A stretch of DNA of 12,928 nucleotides from Clostridium sp. SCN 57-10 (GCA_001725215.1 MEFT01000066.1:1-12928), one strand, 5' to 3'. Numbered from the stretch's first letter, positions 1 to 8,376 are shown. Program-made: numbers and translations. Notes: generated by a model from the sequence alone, not told the origin.

Positions 1-1124
1 ACCTCGTCAAGCGGCGCGGAGCCTTGAATACACCACGTGCGTGAATCGATGCGCTCGATAAGCGGCGATTCCTCCGGCTCCGTGGAGTCGTCCTCGAGAT
101 CGCCCACAAGCTGCTCCAGCAGGTCGTTCATGGTGACGATGCCGCTCATGCCGCCATATTCGTCAACCACAATGGCAAAATGGCTGCGCGACATTTTCAT
201 GTTGCGGAAGAGTACGTCGGCCCGCACCGAATCGGGTACGAAATAGGCGGGCTGCACGGCGGAAGAAAGGACGCTTTCGCGCGACCTGTCTTTGAGGCGG
301 AAATAATCCTTGGCATACAGAACGCCGACGATGTGATCCGCGCTGTCCGCGCAGACGGGGTAGATCGACCGCCTGCTTTCGATGATAGTCTGCTCCCACT
401 GCTCGTCGTTTTCATCGAGCCACAGCAGGGAAACCTCGGTACGGTGGGTCATAATTTCGCCGGCGGAAATATCATCAAATTCAAAAATATTCTGAATCAT
501 GCTCTGCTCATCGGGCAGAATGGTGCCCTTTTGCTTGCCCGCGTCGAGGATCATGCGGATCTCTTCCTCCGCGTTTTCATCCTCTTCGCTGTTCGGATCG
601 ATGCCGATCAGACGCAAAATTCCATTGGTCGAGACGGTGAAAAGCCACACGGCCGGTGTGAAAATCCTTGATACGGTATAAATCAGCCCGGACATACCAA
701 GTGCGATCTGCTCCGCTTTCTTCATGGCAAGCCGCTTTGGAATCAGTTCGCCGAGCAGAACGGTGAAGTAGGTCAGCAAGACGGTGATGATGGCAACGGA
801 CAAAACGTTGACAGCCGACACCGGAATCGAAACGCCGAGGCCAACGAGCCATGTAACCAGTCTGTCTGAAAAGTTCTCCGTGGCGACGGCGCTGCTCAGC
901 AGGTTTACGAGCGTAATGCCGACCTGAATGGTGGCAAGAAAACCCGCGGGCTGCTCGGTCAGCTTGGTCAGGCGCAGCGCACGTTTGTCTCCCGCGGCAG
1001 ATAGCTTTGCCAGCTTGTTATCGTTCATCGTGATCACGGCAATTTCCGCACAGGCAAAAATCGCATTTAGACCAATAAAAACGAGCTGCAGCAGAAACAA
1101 CCATAACAAGGGACTGTCTTCCAA
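1..1124 (-). CDS. CNNM/CorC-HlyC family protein (DUF21 + CBS pair), C-terminus cut by window edge
   Basis: This is a membrane protein of the hemolysin C/CorC (CNNM) family; members are linked to Mg2+/Co2+ or other divalent-cation efflux and homeostasis. About 374 codons are visible before the window edge. A DUF21 region comes first, with hydrophobic segments near residues 6-30, 62-80, 98-125 and 142-168. It includes the signatures ACAEIAV (24-30) and GELIPKR (125-131). A CBS-domain pair follows at about 205-340, with EIMTHRTE (223-230) and DEYGGMSGIVTMNDLLEQLVG (321-341). The start of the C-terminal CorC/HlyC-associated domain is seen at about 352 onward. I chose TTG at 1124-1122 because TAGGAGG sits 8 nt upstream and no ATG lies nearby in frame. 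The gene has its own promoter and a long terminator-bearing leader, so regulation by attenuation is likely. Family is secure; the transported ion is not known. Confidence 0.93.
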   Translation of the reverse strand, partial: MEDSPLLWLFLLQLVFIGLNAIFACAEIAVITMNDNKLAKLSAAGDKRALRLTKLTEQPAGFLATIQVGITLVNLLSSAVATENFSDRLVTWLVGLGVSIPVSAVNVLSVAIITVLLTYFTVLLGELIPKRLAMKKAEQIALGMSGLIYTVSRIFTPAVWLFTVSTNGILRLIGIDPNSEEDENAEEEIRMILDAGKQKGTILPDEQSMIQNIFEFDDISAGEIMTHRTEVSLLWLDENDEQWEQTIIESRRSIYPVCADSADHIVGVLYAKDYFRLKDRSRESVLSSAVQPAYFVPDSVRADVLFRNMKMSRSHFAIVVDEYGGMSGIVTMNDLLEQLVGDLEDDSTEPEESPLIERIDSRTWCIQGSAPLDE

Positions 1125-1130
1125 AATAAT

Positions 1131-1139
1131 AACCTCCTA
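1131..1139 (-). promoter_or_regulatory. Ribosome binding site deciding the TTG start
   Basis: Minus-strand TAGGAGG is followed by 8 nt and then TTG. This is the only well-placed initiation signal for the CNNM-type protein, and it sets the unusual TTG start. Confidence 0.8.
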
Positions 1140-1168
1140 AAATGCCTTTCTGATGATATATATTTTGC

Positions 1169-1186
1169 ACTCGTTTTGAAACGAGT
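1169..1186. repeat. 18-bp inverted repeat between leader terminator and ribosome binding site
   Basis: Two 8-bp arms (ACTCGTTT and AAACGAGT) flank a 2-bp centre. As RNA it can form a short hairpin about 30 nt before the ribosome binding site. As DNA it could be an operator, but its place well downstream of the promoter makes an RNA role or a roadblock more likely. No partner copy is seen elsewhere in the window. Confidence 0.45.
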
Positions 1187-1191
1187 CATGG

Positions 1192-1248
1192 AGAAAAAAT
1201 AAAAAAGGCACACAACAAAAAGGCAACTACATTGCCCCGGTTGTGTGT
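1192..1248 (-). terminator. Intrinsic terminator inside the 5' leader of the CNNM-type gene
   Basis: On the minus strand an 8-bp outer stem (CACACAAC/GTTGTGTG, 1247-1240 with 1216-1209) encloses a 5-bp inner hairpin (GGCAA/TTGCC). It is followed by CC and then a U-rich run of 13 nt. It lies between a consensus promoter and the start codon, and no gene upstream needs it, which is the layout of transcription attenuation. Confidence 0.85.
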
Positions 1249-1387
1249 CTATTCATATAATTAAATCAAATTGTCGTTTACCAATCGAAAACGAAGCGGC
1301 GCTTCGTCGGTTGGGAGGCTCCGAATCGGGATCCGAAGAAATGCTCACGGTAAGCGGCACCTGTCCTTTCACATTATAACCATACCA

Positions 1388-1416
1388 AGTATACAATACC
1401 GCCTGCTATTTGTCAA
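1388..1416 (-). promoter_or_regulatory. Vegetative promoter of the CNNM-type gene
   Basis: On the minus strand, TTGACA (1416-1411) is separated by exactly 17 nt from TATACT (1393-1388), a near-consensus SigA-type promoter. Transcription should start near 1381. A second TATAAT (1378-1373) lacks a -35 box at proper spacing. The promoter begins immediately after the putative terminator of the upstream peptidase. Confidence 0.85.
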
Positions 1417-1424
1417 TTCCCGAG

Positions 1425-1460
1425 AAAACGGGGGGGCAGAGAGAATTCCTCCCCGCCCCC
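1425..1460 (-). terminator. Probable terminator of the S9 peptidase pair
   Basis: Nine bases past the peptidase stop codon, GGGGGC (1460-1455) can pair with GCCCCC (1437-1432). A weak inner GAG/CTC stem is possible, and CG and a short TTTT run follow. The stem is GC-rich but the U-run is short, so efficiency is uncertain. Confidence 0.5.
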
Positions 1461-1468
1461 GGCAGATA

Positions 1469-3378
1469 TTACAGGTGTTGCTCAAACCACGAGACGATCT
1501 CGTCAAGCCGCTTGATGCGGTTGCGCGGGCTGCCGCTGCGCGACAGGCCGTGGCTTTCGCCATGGAACAGCGCAAGGCGCGTTTGCACGCCGGCTTGCTT
1601 GAGCGCCGTAAACATTTGCAGACCCTCGCTCATCCAGCAGCGGTAGTCGTTGTCCGAATGGATGAACAGCGTCGGCGTCTTCGCGTTGTGCGCATAGCGC
1701 AGCGGAGAGGTGCGCCACATCACGTCAAAGCCGTCCCACGGGTCGGTGCCCATCTGCGCGAGGTTATGGGTGAAGCCAATATCGGTCGTCAGGCATTTGG
1801 ACGTATAGTTCGCGATGCTGCGCTGTGAGCAGGCCGCCTTGAAGCGGTCTGTGTGGCCGATCATCCAGTTGACCATGAAGCCGCCGTATGAGCCGCCGCA
1901 GATGCCGACGCGTGCGGTATCAATTTCCGGCACGCGGGCGAGCGTCGCGTCGACAAAGTCAAGCAGATCTTCATAGTCGATGGTGCCCAGCTTGCGCGTT
2001 AAGTCGGCAAATTCGCTGCCGCGACCATCGCCGCCGCGCGGGTTCGTAAAGATGACGAACATCCCGTGCGATGCCATCACCTGCATCTCGTGGAAATAGG
2101 TCGTGCCGAACACGGCTTTGGGACCGCCGTGAATTTGCAGCCCGCGGGGTAAAGCACGAAGCCGTCCAGCTCGAAGCCGTGGCGGTTTTTAAAGGCGAAC
2201 TGCACGGGTGCGGCCGGCTTATGCTCCTGATACCACGCCTCGTTAAACTCGGTCAGGCGCTTTTCCTCGCCCGTGGCAAGGTCGAGCGAATAGAGCTCGG
2301 GCAGACGGCCGTCGCGCATACCGATGAAGAGCGCCGACTTGCCGAATACATCGAAGCACTGAATGCCGCCGTCTTTTTTGGTGTAAACCTGCTTTTCACC
2401 CTTGCCATCGATGCTGATTAGACGGCTCGTCACACGGTCGACCATGAGCATATACACCTTACCGACCGAGTATTTGTGCGTGCGTCCACCGCCGTAAGAC
2501 GAGTCGGTGCCTACGCCGCCGCCCGGCTCAAAGTCATAGTCGGGCAGCATGGTGCGCTCGCCGATCTGCTGGTCGACGAGGAAGAGGCGGGGATTCTTGC
2601 CGGGGAAGGCGCAGTCGTTGCCCGAGAAGAAGAAATGGCGGCTCGTGATGGCGAGCGTGTCAATCTCAAACTCACCCGGCTCGACGATGGTACGCGTTTC
2701 GCCCTTGCTGATGTCATACTCATAGAGTCCCGCCACGCGGGGGCGCACATCGGCATAGTGCTTGCCGGCGTAAAGAACGCGTTCGCCGTTTTGGCTGAGG
2801 CGCACCGTCGTCACGTCGGTCAGCTCGGGGGATACGCGTGTGCAGGCGCCGGTCGTGGCGTCAAACAGCATAAGCGTCGAGCGCTTTTTGTTTGTGATGC
2901 CGCGCCCATCCGACCAAAACGGAATTTCGCTGAACACATGAAAGTCCTTGCCGTATTCGGCGCGGTTTTCACGCTTCTCCTCCGTCTCCACGTCGATGGT
3001 GCAAAGCAGCACATAGCGGTTTTGGTCGATGCGGCGAATAAACGTCACGCGGTTGGGCACCGTGAAATAGGGCATGGCCTCGCCGCCGCGCAGGTCAAGG
3101 CGGAAAAACTGCGTGGTATCTGCCTTCGGCTTTTCACGCTTCGAGGCGAACAGAAGGCTGTCATTGTCAAGCCATATGAAGTTTGAGGCATCGTCGCCCG
3201 CCGTCAGCGGGCGGGTTTCGCCGCTGTCCGCCGTGTAGAGCCAAAGGCGGCTCGCGTAGCGGTTTTTCTCCTCGGCGGGGCAGTGCTCCAAAAAAGCAGC
3301 GCTGCGTCCATCGGGCGAATAGGCTACATTGGAGAGAAAATGAAAATCAAGCAGATCGCGCGAGTCAATGTTTTTCAT
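1469..3378 (-). pseudogene. S9-family serine peptidase, downstream tandem copy, frameshifted
   Basis: This is a prolyl-oligopeptidase/acylaminoacyl-peptidase type enzyme (S9, YuxL-like), a serine hydrolase of oligopeptides, probably cytosolic. It is read in two frames. ATG at 3378-3376 to stop 2077 gives the beta-propeller-like N-terminal region; the other frame, from about 2140 to stop 1469, gives the alpha/beta-hydrolase domain. The second part carries HGGP, NPRGGDGRG, the nucleophile motif GGSYGGF, HSDNDYRCW (Asp) and FHGESH (His). At the junction the sequence jumps from YPAG to LQIHGGP, where the neighbouring paralogue has YPPVG-like sequence plus 10 more residues. A deletion of about 31 nt (10 codons plus one base) therefore explains the frame change. 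Rejoined, it would be about 645 aa. An AGGGG-like site precedes ATG, 8 nt after the upstream paralogue's stop, so the pair is coupled. Sequencing or assembly error is possible. Confidence 0.88.
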
Positions 3379-3386
3379 TACGGCCC

Positions 3387-5372
3387 CTACGCTTTCAGAT
3401 ACTGATTCATCCAGCCGATAATTTCCTCCATGCGGCGGATGCGGTTGCGCGGCGTTCCCGTGCGCGAGAGGTCGTGGCACTCGCCGTGGAACAGCACAAG
3501 GCGCGTGGGCACGTCGTGCATTTTAAGTGCGGTAAAGAATTGCAGCGCCTCGCTCATCCAGCAGCGGTAATCGGCGTCTGAATGGATAAGAAGCGTGGGA
3601 GTTTTGATGTTTTTGATGTATTTTAGCGGCGAAATATCCCACAGGTATTCGGGATCGGTCGCAACGCTTGCGCCGTGCTGGCACGGCCCGAACCAATAAC
3701 CGATGTCGGAAATGCCTTCAAAGCTCAGCCAGTTTGCGATGCTGCGCTGGGTCGCCGCCGCCTTGAAGCGGTCGGTGCGTCCGATGATCAGGTTGGTCAT
3801 AAAGCCGCCGTAAGAGCCGCCCGTCACGCCCAGATTATCCGTGTCGATATCGGGATAGAGCGCGATGCAGTGGTCGACAAACTCCATCAGGTTGTCGTAG
3901 TCCACCGTGCCGTACTTATGATAAAGGTCGACAAACTCAAGTCCGCGGCCGTCGCCGCCGCGCGGGTTGCAGTAAATGACGAAGTAGCCGGCGTTGGCCC
4001 ACATCTGCATTTCGTTGTGGAACACACTGCCGAACACGGTGGCGGGGCCGCCGTGAATGTGGAAGATGCAGGGGTACTTCTGACCCTTGACGTAGCCGAC
4101 GGGGGGCATCACCCAGCCGTGGATCTCAAAGCCGTCGGTCGCGGTGAAGCGCGTCGGCTCGGGCGTAACGACCGAATATTCCTCATAGATGCGGTCGTTG
4201 AGGCCGGTAAGGCGGCGCTCCGCGCCGTTTTCAAACATGTAAAGCTCGGGCATGCGGTCGCCGCGCAGCGCGCACAGCACCATTTTGCCGTCCTGCACAT
4301 CGAATGCGTCGATCGAGCCGGCATTCATGTTAATCTCTTCGATCTTACCGTCGCGGTCGACGGAGAAGAGCACGCCCTCGTCCTGCCAGGTCGAAACGAA
4401 ATAAACCTTGCCGCCGCAGGCCTTCATGCCCATGCCGCTGCCGAGACGCGCGTCGGACGCGACAGAAGCGCTGCCGACCGAGCCGTCCCAGTCGGCGATC
4501 TTCGTCAGCGCGCCGTTTGCAAGGTCAACGCGGTAAAGGTTGGGCATCGCATAGGTGTGGGCGTCTTTTTCGATAAGGGCGGCGATCACGGTGTCGCTGT
4601 CAACGAAGCGGAACGCGCCGACCTCGTATTCGCCCTCGGGCAGCAGAGCGCGCGTCTCGCCGTTTTCATAGAGATAGAGGCCGCCTTCCGCGGGCAGCAC
4701 ATCGTCGTATGCCACGCCGGAATAGACCACGCGGTCGCCCGAAACGTCGACGCCCCAAACGGTGAAGCGAGGAGCAGTCAGCAAAGTGGCCGTTTCGGTC
4801 ATCGTGTCGCACAAAAAGAGCGCGTCGCGCACGCGGCTTGAGAAGGTGCCGCCGTTCTGCCAGAATGGGATTTCTTCGATGATGTGGAAGCCGGGCTTTT
4901 GATAGTCTTCGATGGCACGCTTGCGCGCGCTGTCGTCCATATGCTCAAAGTCGGGGCGGTTTAAATCGACCCTGCCAATGATGGCGGCTTTGCCGTTAGC
5001 CAGGAAGCGGGGCGCGCCGCCCGCGATGGGCAGCGTGAACGCGGCCACGGCTTCGCCGCCGTCCGGATCAATTTCAAAGTAAGTCGTGGAGGGGGCGCAA
5101 AGCGCCTGTGCGGCGGCGTGCTTCTCGCCGCGCGGCGCGGTAAAGAGCAGCTTGCCCTCGCGCGTCCAGACATACGCGCCGGCATCGCCCTGCGCGGTCA
5201 GACGGCGGGTCTTGCCCGTTTCATTGCATACCAGCCAAAGGTCGGAGCGATAGCTGTTTTTCTTCTCGTCGGCCTGCTTGACGGTGAACGCCGTGCGGGT
5301 GCCGTCGGGCGAGAGACGGGGGTCGCTTACAAACTGATACTCAAGAAGCGTTTCCGGTAAGATTTTTTTCAT
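3387..5372 (-). CDS. S9-family serine peptidase (acylaminoacyl-peptidase/YuxL-like)
   Basis: This intact 661-aa enzyme belongs to the same S9 family as the broken copy downstream. It likely cleaves dipeptides or acyl-amino acids from short peptides in the cytosol, as no signal peptide is visible. An N-terminal propeller-like region of about 410 residues (opening with VSDPRLSPDGTRTAFTV) precedes the hydrolase domain. That domain has the oxyanion motif HIHGGP (438-443), NPRGGDGRG (469-477), nucleophile Ser520 in GGSYGGF, Asp601 in HSDADYRCW and His633 in FHGECH. I chose ATG at 5372 because AGGAG lies 8 nt upstream; a GTG three codons earlier is closer to that site and less likely. A strong promoter lies upstream. 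Substrate specificity cannot be read from the sequence. Confidence 0.95.
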   Translation of the reverse strand: MKKILPETLLEYQFVSDPRLSPDGTRTAFTVKQADEKKNSYRSDLWLVCNETGKTRRLTAQGDAGAYVWTREGKLLFTAPRGEKHAAAQALCAPSTTYFEIDPDGGEAVAAFTLPIAGGAPRFLANGKAAIIGRVDLNRPDFEHMDDSARKRAIEDYQKPGFHIIEEIPFWQNGGTFSSRVRDALFLCDTMTETATLLTAPRFTVWGVDVSGDRVVYSGVAYDDVLPAEGGLYLYENGETRALLPEGEYEVGAFRFVDSDTVIAALIEKDAHTYAMPNLYRVDLANGALTKIADWDGSVGSASVASDARLGSGMGMKACGGKVYFVSTWQDEGVLFSVDRDGKIEEINMNAGSIDAFDVQDGKMVLCALRGDRMPELYMFENGAERRLTGLNDRIYEEYSVVTPEPTRFTATDGFEIHGWVMPPVGYVKGQKYPCIFHIHGGPATVFGSVFHNEMQMWANAGYFVIYCNPRGGDGRGLEFVDLYHKYGTVDYDNLMEFVDHCIALYPDIDTDNLGVTGGSYGGFMTNLIIGRTDRFKAAATQRSIANWLSFEGISDIGYWFGPCQHGASVATDPEYLWDISPLKYIKNIKTPTLLIHSDADYRCWMSEALQFFTALKMHDVPTRLVLFHGECHDLSRTGTPRNRIRRMEEIIGWMNQYLKA

Positions 5373-5414
5373 GTGGTGCACTCCTGTCTGATGTATGGAT
5401 ATGAATATGGCAAT

Positions 5415-5443
5415 ATTATCGGATATTTCTTGGACAAAGTCAA
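5415..5443 (-). promoter_or_regulatory. Promoter of the S9 peptidase pair
   Basis: On the minus strand, TTGACT (5443-5438) and GATAAT (5420-5415) are exactly 17 nt apart. A short inverted repeat AATAT-GGCA-ATATT (5404-5417) overlaps the -10 side and might be a regulator site, though in AT-rich DNA this may be chance. The -35 box lies 11 bp from that of the divergent thioesterase promoter. Confidence 0.75.
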
Positions 5444-5454
5444 CCGCGCTGCGC

Positions 5455-5483
5455 TTGAAAACGCGGCCGCTTCATGCTATATT
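5455..5483 (+). promoter_or_regulatory. Promoter of the thioesterase gene
   Basis: TTGAAA (5455-5460) is followed by a 17-nt spacer and TATATT (5478-5483). It drives the thioesterase, whose GGAGG ribosome binding site (5504-5508) is 6 nt before ATG. Confidence 0.75.
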
Positions 5484-5514
5484 GAATAAGATTTAAACAC
5501 AACGGAGGTATACA

Positions 5515-5898
5515 ATGGAACCGGGAATGACCCATACGATGAGCATGACCGTCGAGCCGCAGATGACGGCGTCGTCGATGAAGAGCGGGGCGCTGGCGGT
5601 ATTTGCCACCCCTATTATGATCGCCATGATGGAAAACGTGTGCATGGAGTGCGTCGCCCCGTCGCTGCCCGAGGGGCAGAGCACGGTGGGCACGCTTGTT
5701 AATGTGACGCACGAAGCGCCGACGCCGGTAGGCGCCGAGGTGCGCTTTTCGTGCACGCTGCGCGAGGTCGACCGCCGCAGGCTGGTGTTTGACGTCGTCG
5801 CCGAGGACGGCATGGGCGTCATTGGACGCGGCATACACGAGCGTTTTATCGTTGACAGCGAAAAATTCGAGCAGAAGTGTCGCGAGCGCGGAATGTAA
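5515..5898 (+). CDS. FlK-like hotdog-fold acyl-CoA thioesterase
   Basis: This 127-aa protein belongs to the thioesterase superfamily and resembles the fluoroacetyl-CoA thioesterase FlK group. It probably hydrolyses a small acyl-CoA in the cytosol. The hotdog core holds the motifs FATPIMIAMMEN (30-41), LPEGQSTVGT (51-60), VNVTHEAPTPVG (62-73) and the C-terminal strand GRGIHERFIVD. Thr32, Glu40 and His66 have the same spacing (8 and 26 residues) as the FlK catalytic Thr42, Glu50 and His76. The length is normal for one hotdog subunit, which usually acts as a dimer. The gene is monocistronic: it has its own promoter and is followed by a terminator. The true substrate is unknown; FlK-like proteins occur in many bacteria with no link to fluoroacetate. 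Confidence 0.85.
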   Translation: MEPGMTHTMSMTVEPQMTASSMKSGALAVFATPIMIAMMENVCMECVAPSLPEGQSTVGTLVNVTHEAPTPVGAEVRFSCTLREVDRRRLVFDVVAEDGMGVIGRGIHERFIVDSEKFEQKCRERGM

Positions 5899-5912
5899 TG
5901 TTCGATACCGCA

Positions 5913-5940
5913 AAAGCCGCTCAAGGGAGCGGCTTTGTGT
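5913..5940 (+). terminator. Intrinsic terminator after the thioesterase gene
   Basis: A perfect 10-bp stem (AAAGCCGCTC/GAGCGGCTTT) with the loop AAGG lies 14 nt past the stop. It is followed by GTGTTT. The stem has A-rich and T-rich feet, so it may work in both directions. Confidence 0.85.
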
Positions 5941-6002
5941 TTGGTGAGGCGGGGGGCGAGGAGCGCGTCCATCCCCGCGCAACCTTCGTCTAAAACCCGC
6001 CC

Positions 6003-6057
6003 AAAAAACGGCGCGGAGCGCATAGCTTTCGCCTGAAACGAAAACCCGCGCTCCGCG
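6003..6057 (-). terminator. Intrinsic terminator of the tdh-kbl operon
   Basis: On the minus strand a perfect 10-bp stem (CGCGGAGCGC at 6057-6048 with GCGCTCCGCG at 6021-6012) encloses a 26-nt loop that itself can form a TTTCG/CGAAA hairpin. CCG and a TTTTTT run (6008-6003) follow. It begins about 10 nt past the kbl stop. Confidence 0.85.
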
Positions 6058-6066
6058 TATGAATGC

Positions 6067-7248
<1,182 letters not shown>

Positions 7249-7257
7249 GTCGTCCTC

Positions 7258-8304
7258 CTATTTCTTCGTCCAGTCGAGAATGACCTTGCCAGATTCACCC
7301 GAGATCATGGCGGCAAAGCCCTTCTCAAACTCGGTGTAATGGAAGCGGTGGGTAATGATGGGACTCATGTCGAGGCCTCCCTCGACCATCGCGCCCATCT
7401 TATACCACGTTTCATACATTTTGCGGCCGTAGATGCCCTGCAGGGTCAGACCCTTGAAAATCACGTCGTTCCAGTCGATCACGGTGCCGGGACCGGCGAT
7501 GCCGAGCAGCGAAACCTTGCCGCCGTTGCGCATCAGCCCGAGCAGCTGGTTGAGGGCGCGCCCATTGCCGCTCATTTCGCAGCCGACGTCAAAACCCTCT
7601 ACAATGTTGTGCTTCGCCATCAGCTCCCCGATGTTGTCACGCGCGACATTGACCGCCTCGGTCGCCCCCATTTTCTTGGCAAGTGACAGGCGGAAGTCGT
7701 TGACGTCGGTGATGAACCCCGAGCGCGCGCCCGCGTGCTTCGCCACGGCGACGGCCATAATCCCGATGGGACCCGCGCCCGTGATGAGCACGTCTTCGCC
7801 CACAAGGTCAAACATCAGCGCGGTATGTGTCGCGTTGCCGAACGCGTCAAAGAACGCGACGACGTCGTCGGGGATGCTGTCTGACACAGGTACGACGTTG
7901 GTCGCCGGGATGCAGAGATATTCGGCGAACGCGCCATCGCGGTTGACGCCGACGCCGCGCGTGTGCTTGCACCAGTGGCCGTTGCCGGCGCGGCAGTTGC
8001 GGCAGTGGCCGCACACAATGTGTCCCTCGCCGGACACACGCTGGCCGATGGCAAAGCCCGTCACGCCTTCTCCAAGCTCGGCAATTTCACCGACGTATTC
8101 GTGGCCGACCGTCATCGGCGGCACAATGGTCTTCTGGCTCCACGGATCCCAGGTATAAATATGAACATCGGTTCCGCAGATGGCGGTCTTGCGAATTTTA
8201 ATGAGCACCTCGCCGGGGCCGGGCGTGGGAACGGGTACCTGCATCAACACAAGTCCCTCTCCTCTTTCGGTCTTGACCAGTGCGTCCATCATACGCGTCG
8301 ACAT
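7258..8304 (-). CDS. tdh: L-threonine 3-dehydrogenase (zinc, NAD-dependent)
   Basis: This is a medium-chain zinc alcohol-dehydrogenase family enzyme that oxidises L-threonine to 2-amino-3-oxobutanoate with NAD+, feeding Kbl. The protein is 348 aa, a normal length. Catalytic zinc residues appear in TAICGTDVHIYTWDPW (Cys43) and GHEYVGE (His68, Glu69). The structural zinc lobe has Cys98, Cys101, Cys104 and Cys112. The Rossmann motif is ITGAGPIGIMA. The strongly conserved TDVHIYTWDPW stretch distinguishes Tdh from other sugar or alcohol dehydrogenases. ATG at 8304 has AGGAG 10 nt upstream; ATG codons four and five residues later lie too far from it. The gene leads the tdh-kbl operon and is preceded by a promoter with an inverted repeat over the -10. 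Confidence 0.97.
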   Translation of the reverse strand: MSTRMMDALVKTERGEGLVLMQVPVPTPGPGEVLIKIRKTAICGTDVHIYTWDPWSQKTIVPPMTVGHEYVGEIAELGEGVTGFAIGQRVSGEGHIVCGHCRNCRAGNGHWCKHTRGVGVNRDGAFAEYLCIPATNVVPVSDSIPDDVVAFFDAFGNATHTALMFDLVGEDVLITGAGPIGIMAVAVAKHAGARSGFITDVNDFRLSLAKKMGATEAVNVARDNIGELMAKHNIVEGFDVGCEMSGNGRALNQLLGLMRNGGKVSLLGIAGPGTVIDWNDVIFKGLTLQGIYGRKMYETWYKMGAMVEGGLDMSPIITHRFHYTEFEKGFAAMISGESGKVILDWTKK

Positions 8305-8336
8305 CGAAAATCAGCTCCTCATTGTATTATTAGGGC

Positions 8337-8354
8337 TATTATGCTACCATAATA
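8337..8354. repeat. 18-bp inverted repeat over the tdh -10 region
   Basis: TATTATG (8337-8343) and CATAATA (8348-8354) are perfect 7-bp arms around 4 bp. On the tdh strand the repeat covers the predicted -10 box and the bases after it. This is a typical place for a repressor site, but the arms are AT-rich and no regulator gene is in view. Confidence 0.5.
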
Positions 8355-8376
8355 TCATATCGGACACAAAATGCAA
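8349..8376 (-). promoter_or_regulatory. Probable promoter of tdh-kbl
   Basis: On the minus strand, TTGCAT (8376-8371) and TATTAT (8354-8349) are 16 nt apart, about 45 nt before tdh. The hexamers are only fair matches, so exact placement is tentative. Confidence 0.55.

Larger units (their letters stand above)
1125..1381 (-). ncRNA. Structured 5' leader RNA (candidate riboswitch or attenuator) of the CNNM-type gene
   Basis: This leader of about 255 nt runs from the predicted start site near 1381 to the TTG start codon. From its 5' end it holds a helix at 1338-1319 (8 pairs closing a 4-nt loop, two of them G-U) and a longer hairpin at 1314-1281 (CCAA/UUGG base, CGAAGC/GCUUCG top, one mismatch and a small bulge). 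An AU-rich linker, an intrinsic terminator (1248-1192), a small hairpin (1186-1169) and the ribosome binding site follow. The two G-U pairs of the first helix would be mismatches on the plus strand, which supports minus-strand RNA. I compared it by eye with the M-box, yybP-ykoY, T-box, c-di-GMP-I and other common leaders and found no convincing core. Function as a cation-sensing switch is inferred from the gene it precedes. Confidence 0.6.

Noticed and set aside
1261..1390. M-box, T-box or SRP RNA in the leader region
   Set aside because: Fragments such as GAGGCTCC on the plus strand or GGTGCCGC on the minus strand recall these RNAs, but the rest of their conserved cores and order is absent, and the plus-strand resemblance is on the wrong strand for the promoter.
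1271..1828. Plus-strand open frame of 185 codons spanning the leader region and the end of the broken peptidase
   Set aside because: It crosses the minus-strand promoter and the antisense of a catalytic domain, with arginine-rich unnatural composition and no ribosome binding site.
2077..2150. Programmed ribosomal frameshift to join the two peptidase frames
   Set aside because: A frameshift alone cannot supply the 10 residues missing relative to the paralogue, and no slippery heptamer is evident at the junction.
3675..4841. Long plus-strand open frame of 388 codons opposite the intact S9 peptidase
   Set aside because: It is a GC-rich antisense shadow: low-complexity Ala/Val/His composition, no recognisable motif, no ribosome site, and the minus strand has a full catalytic protein.
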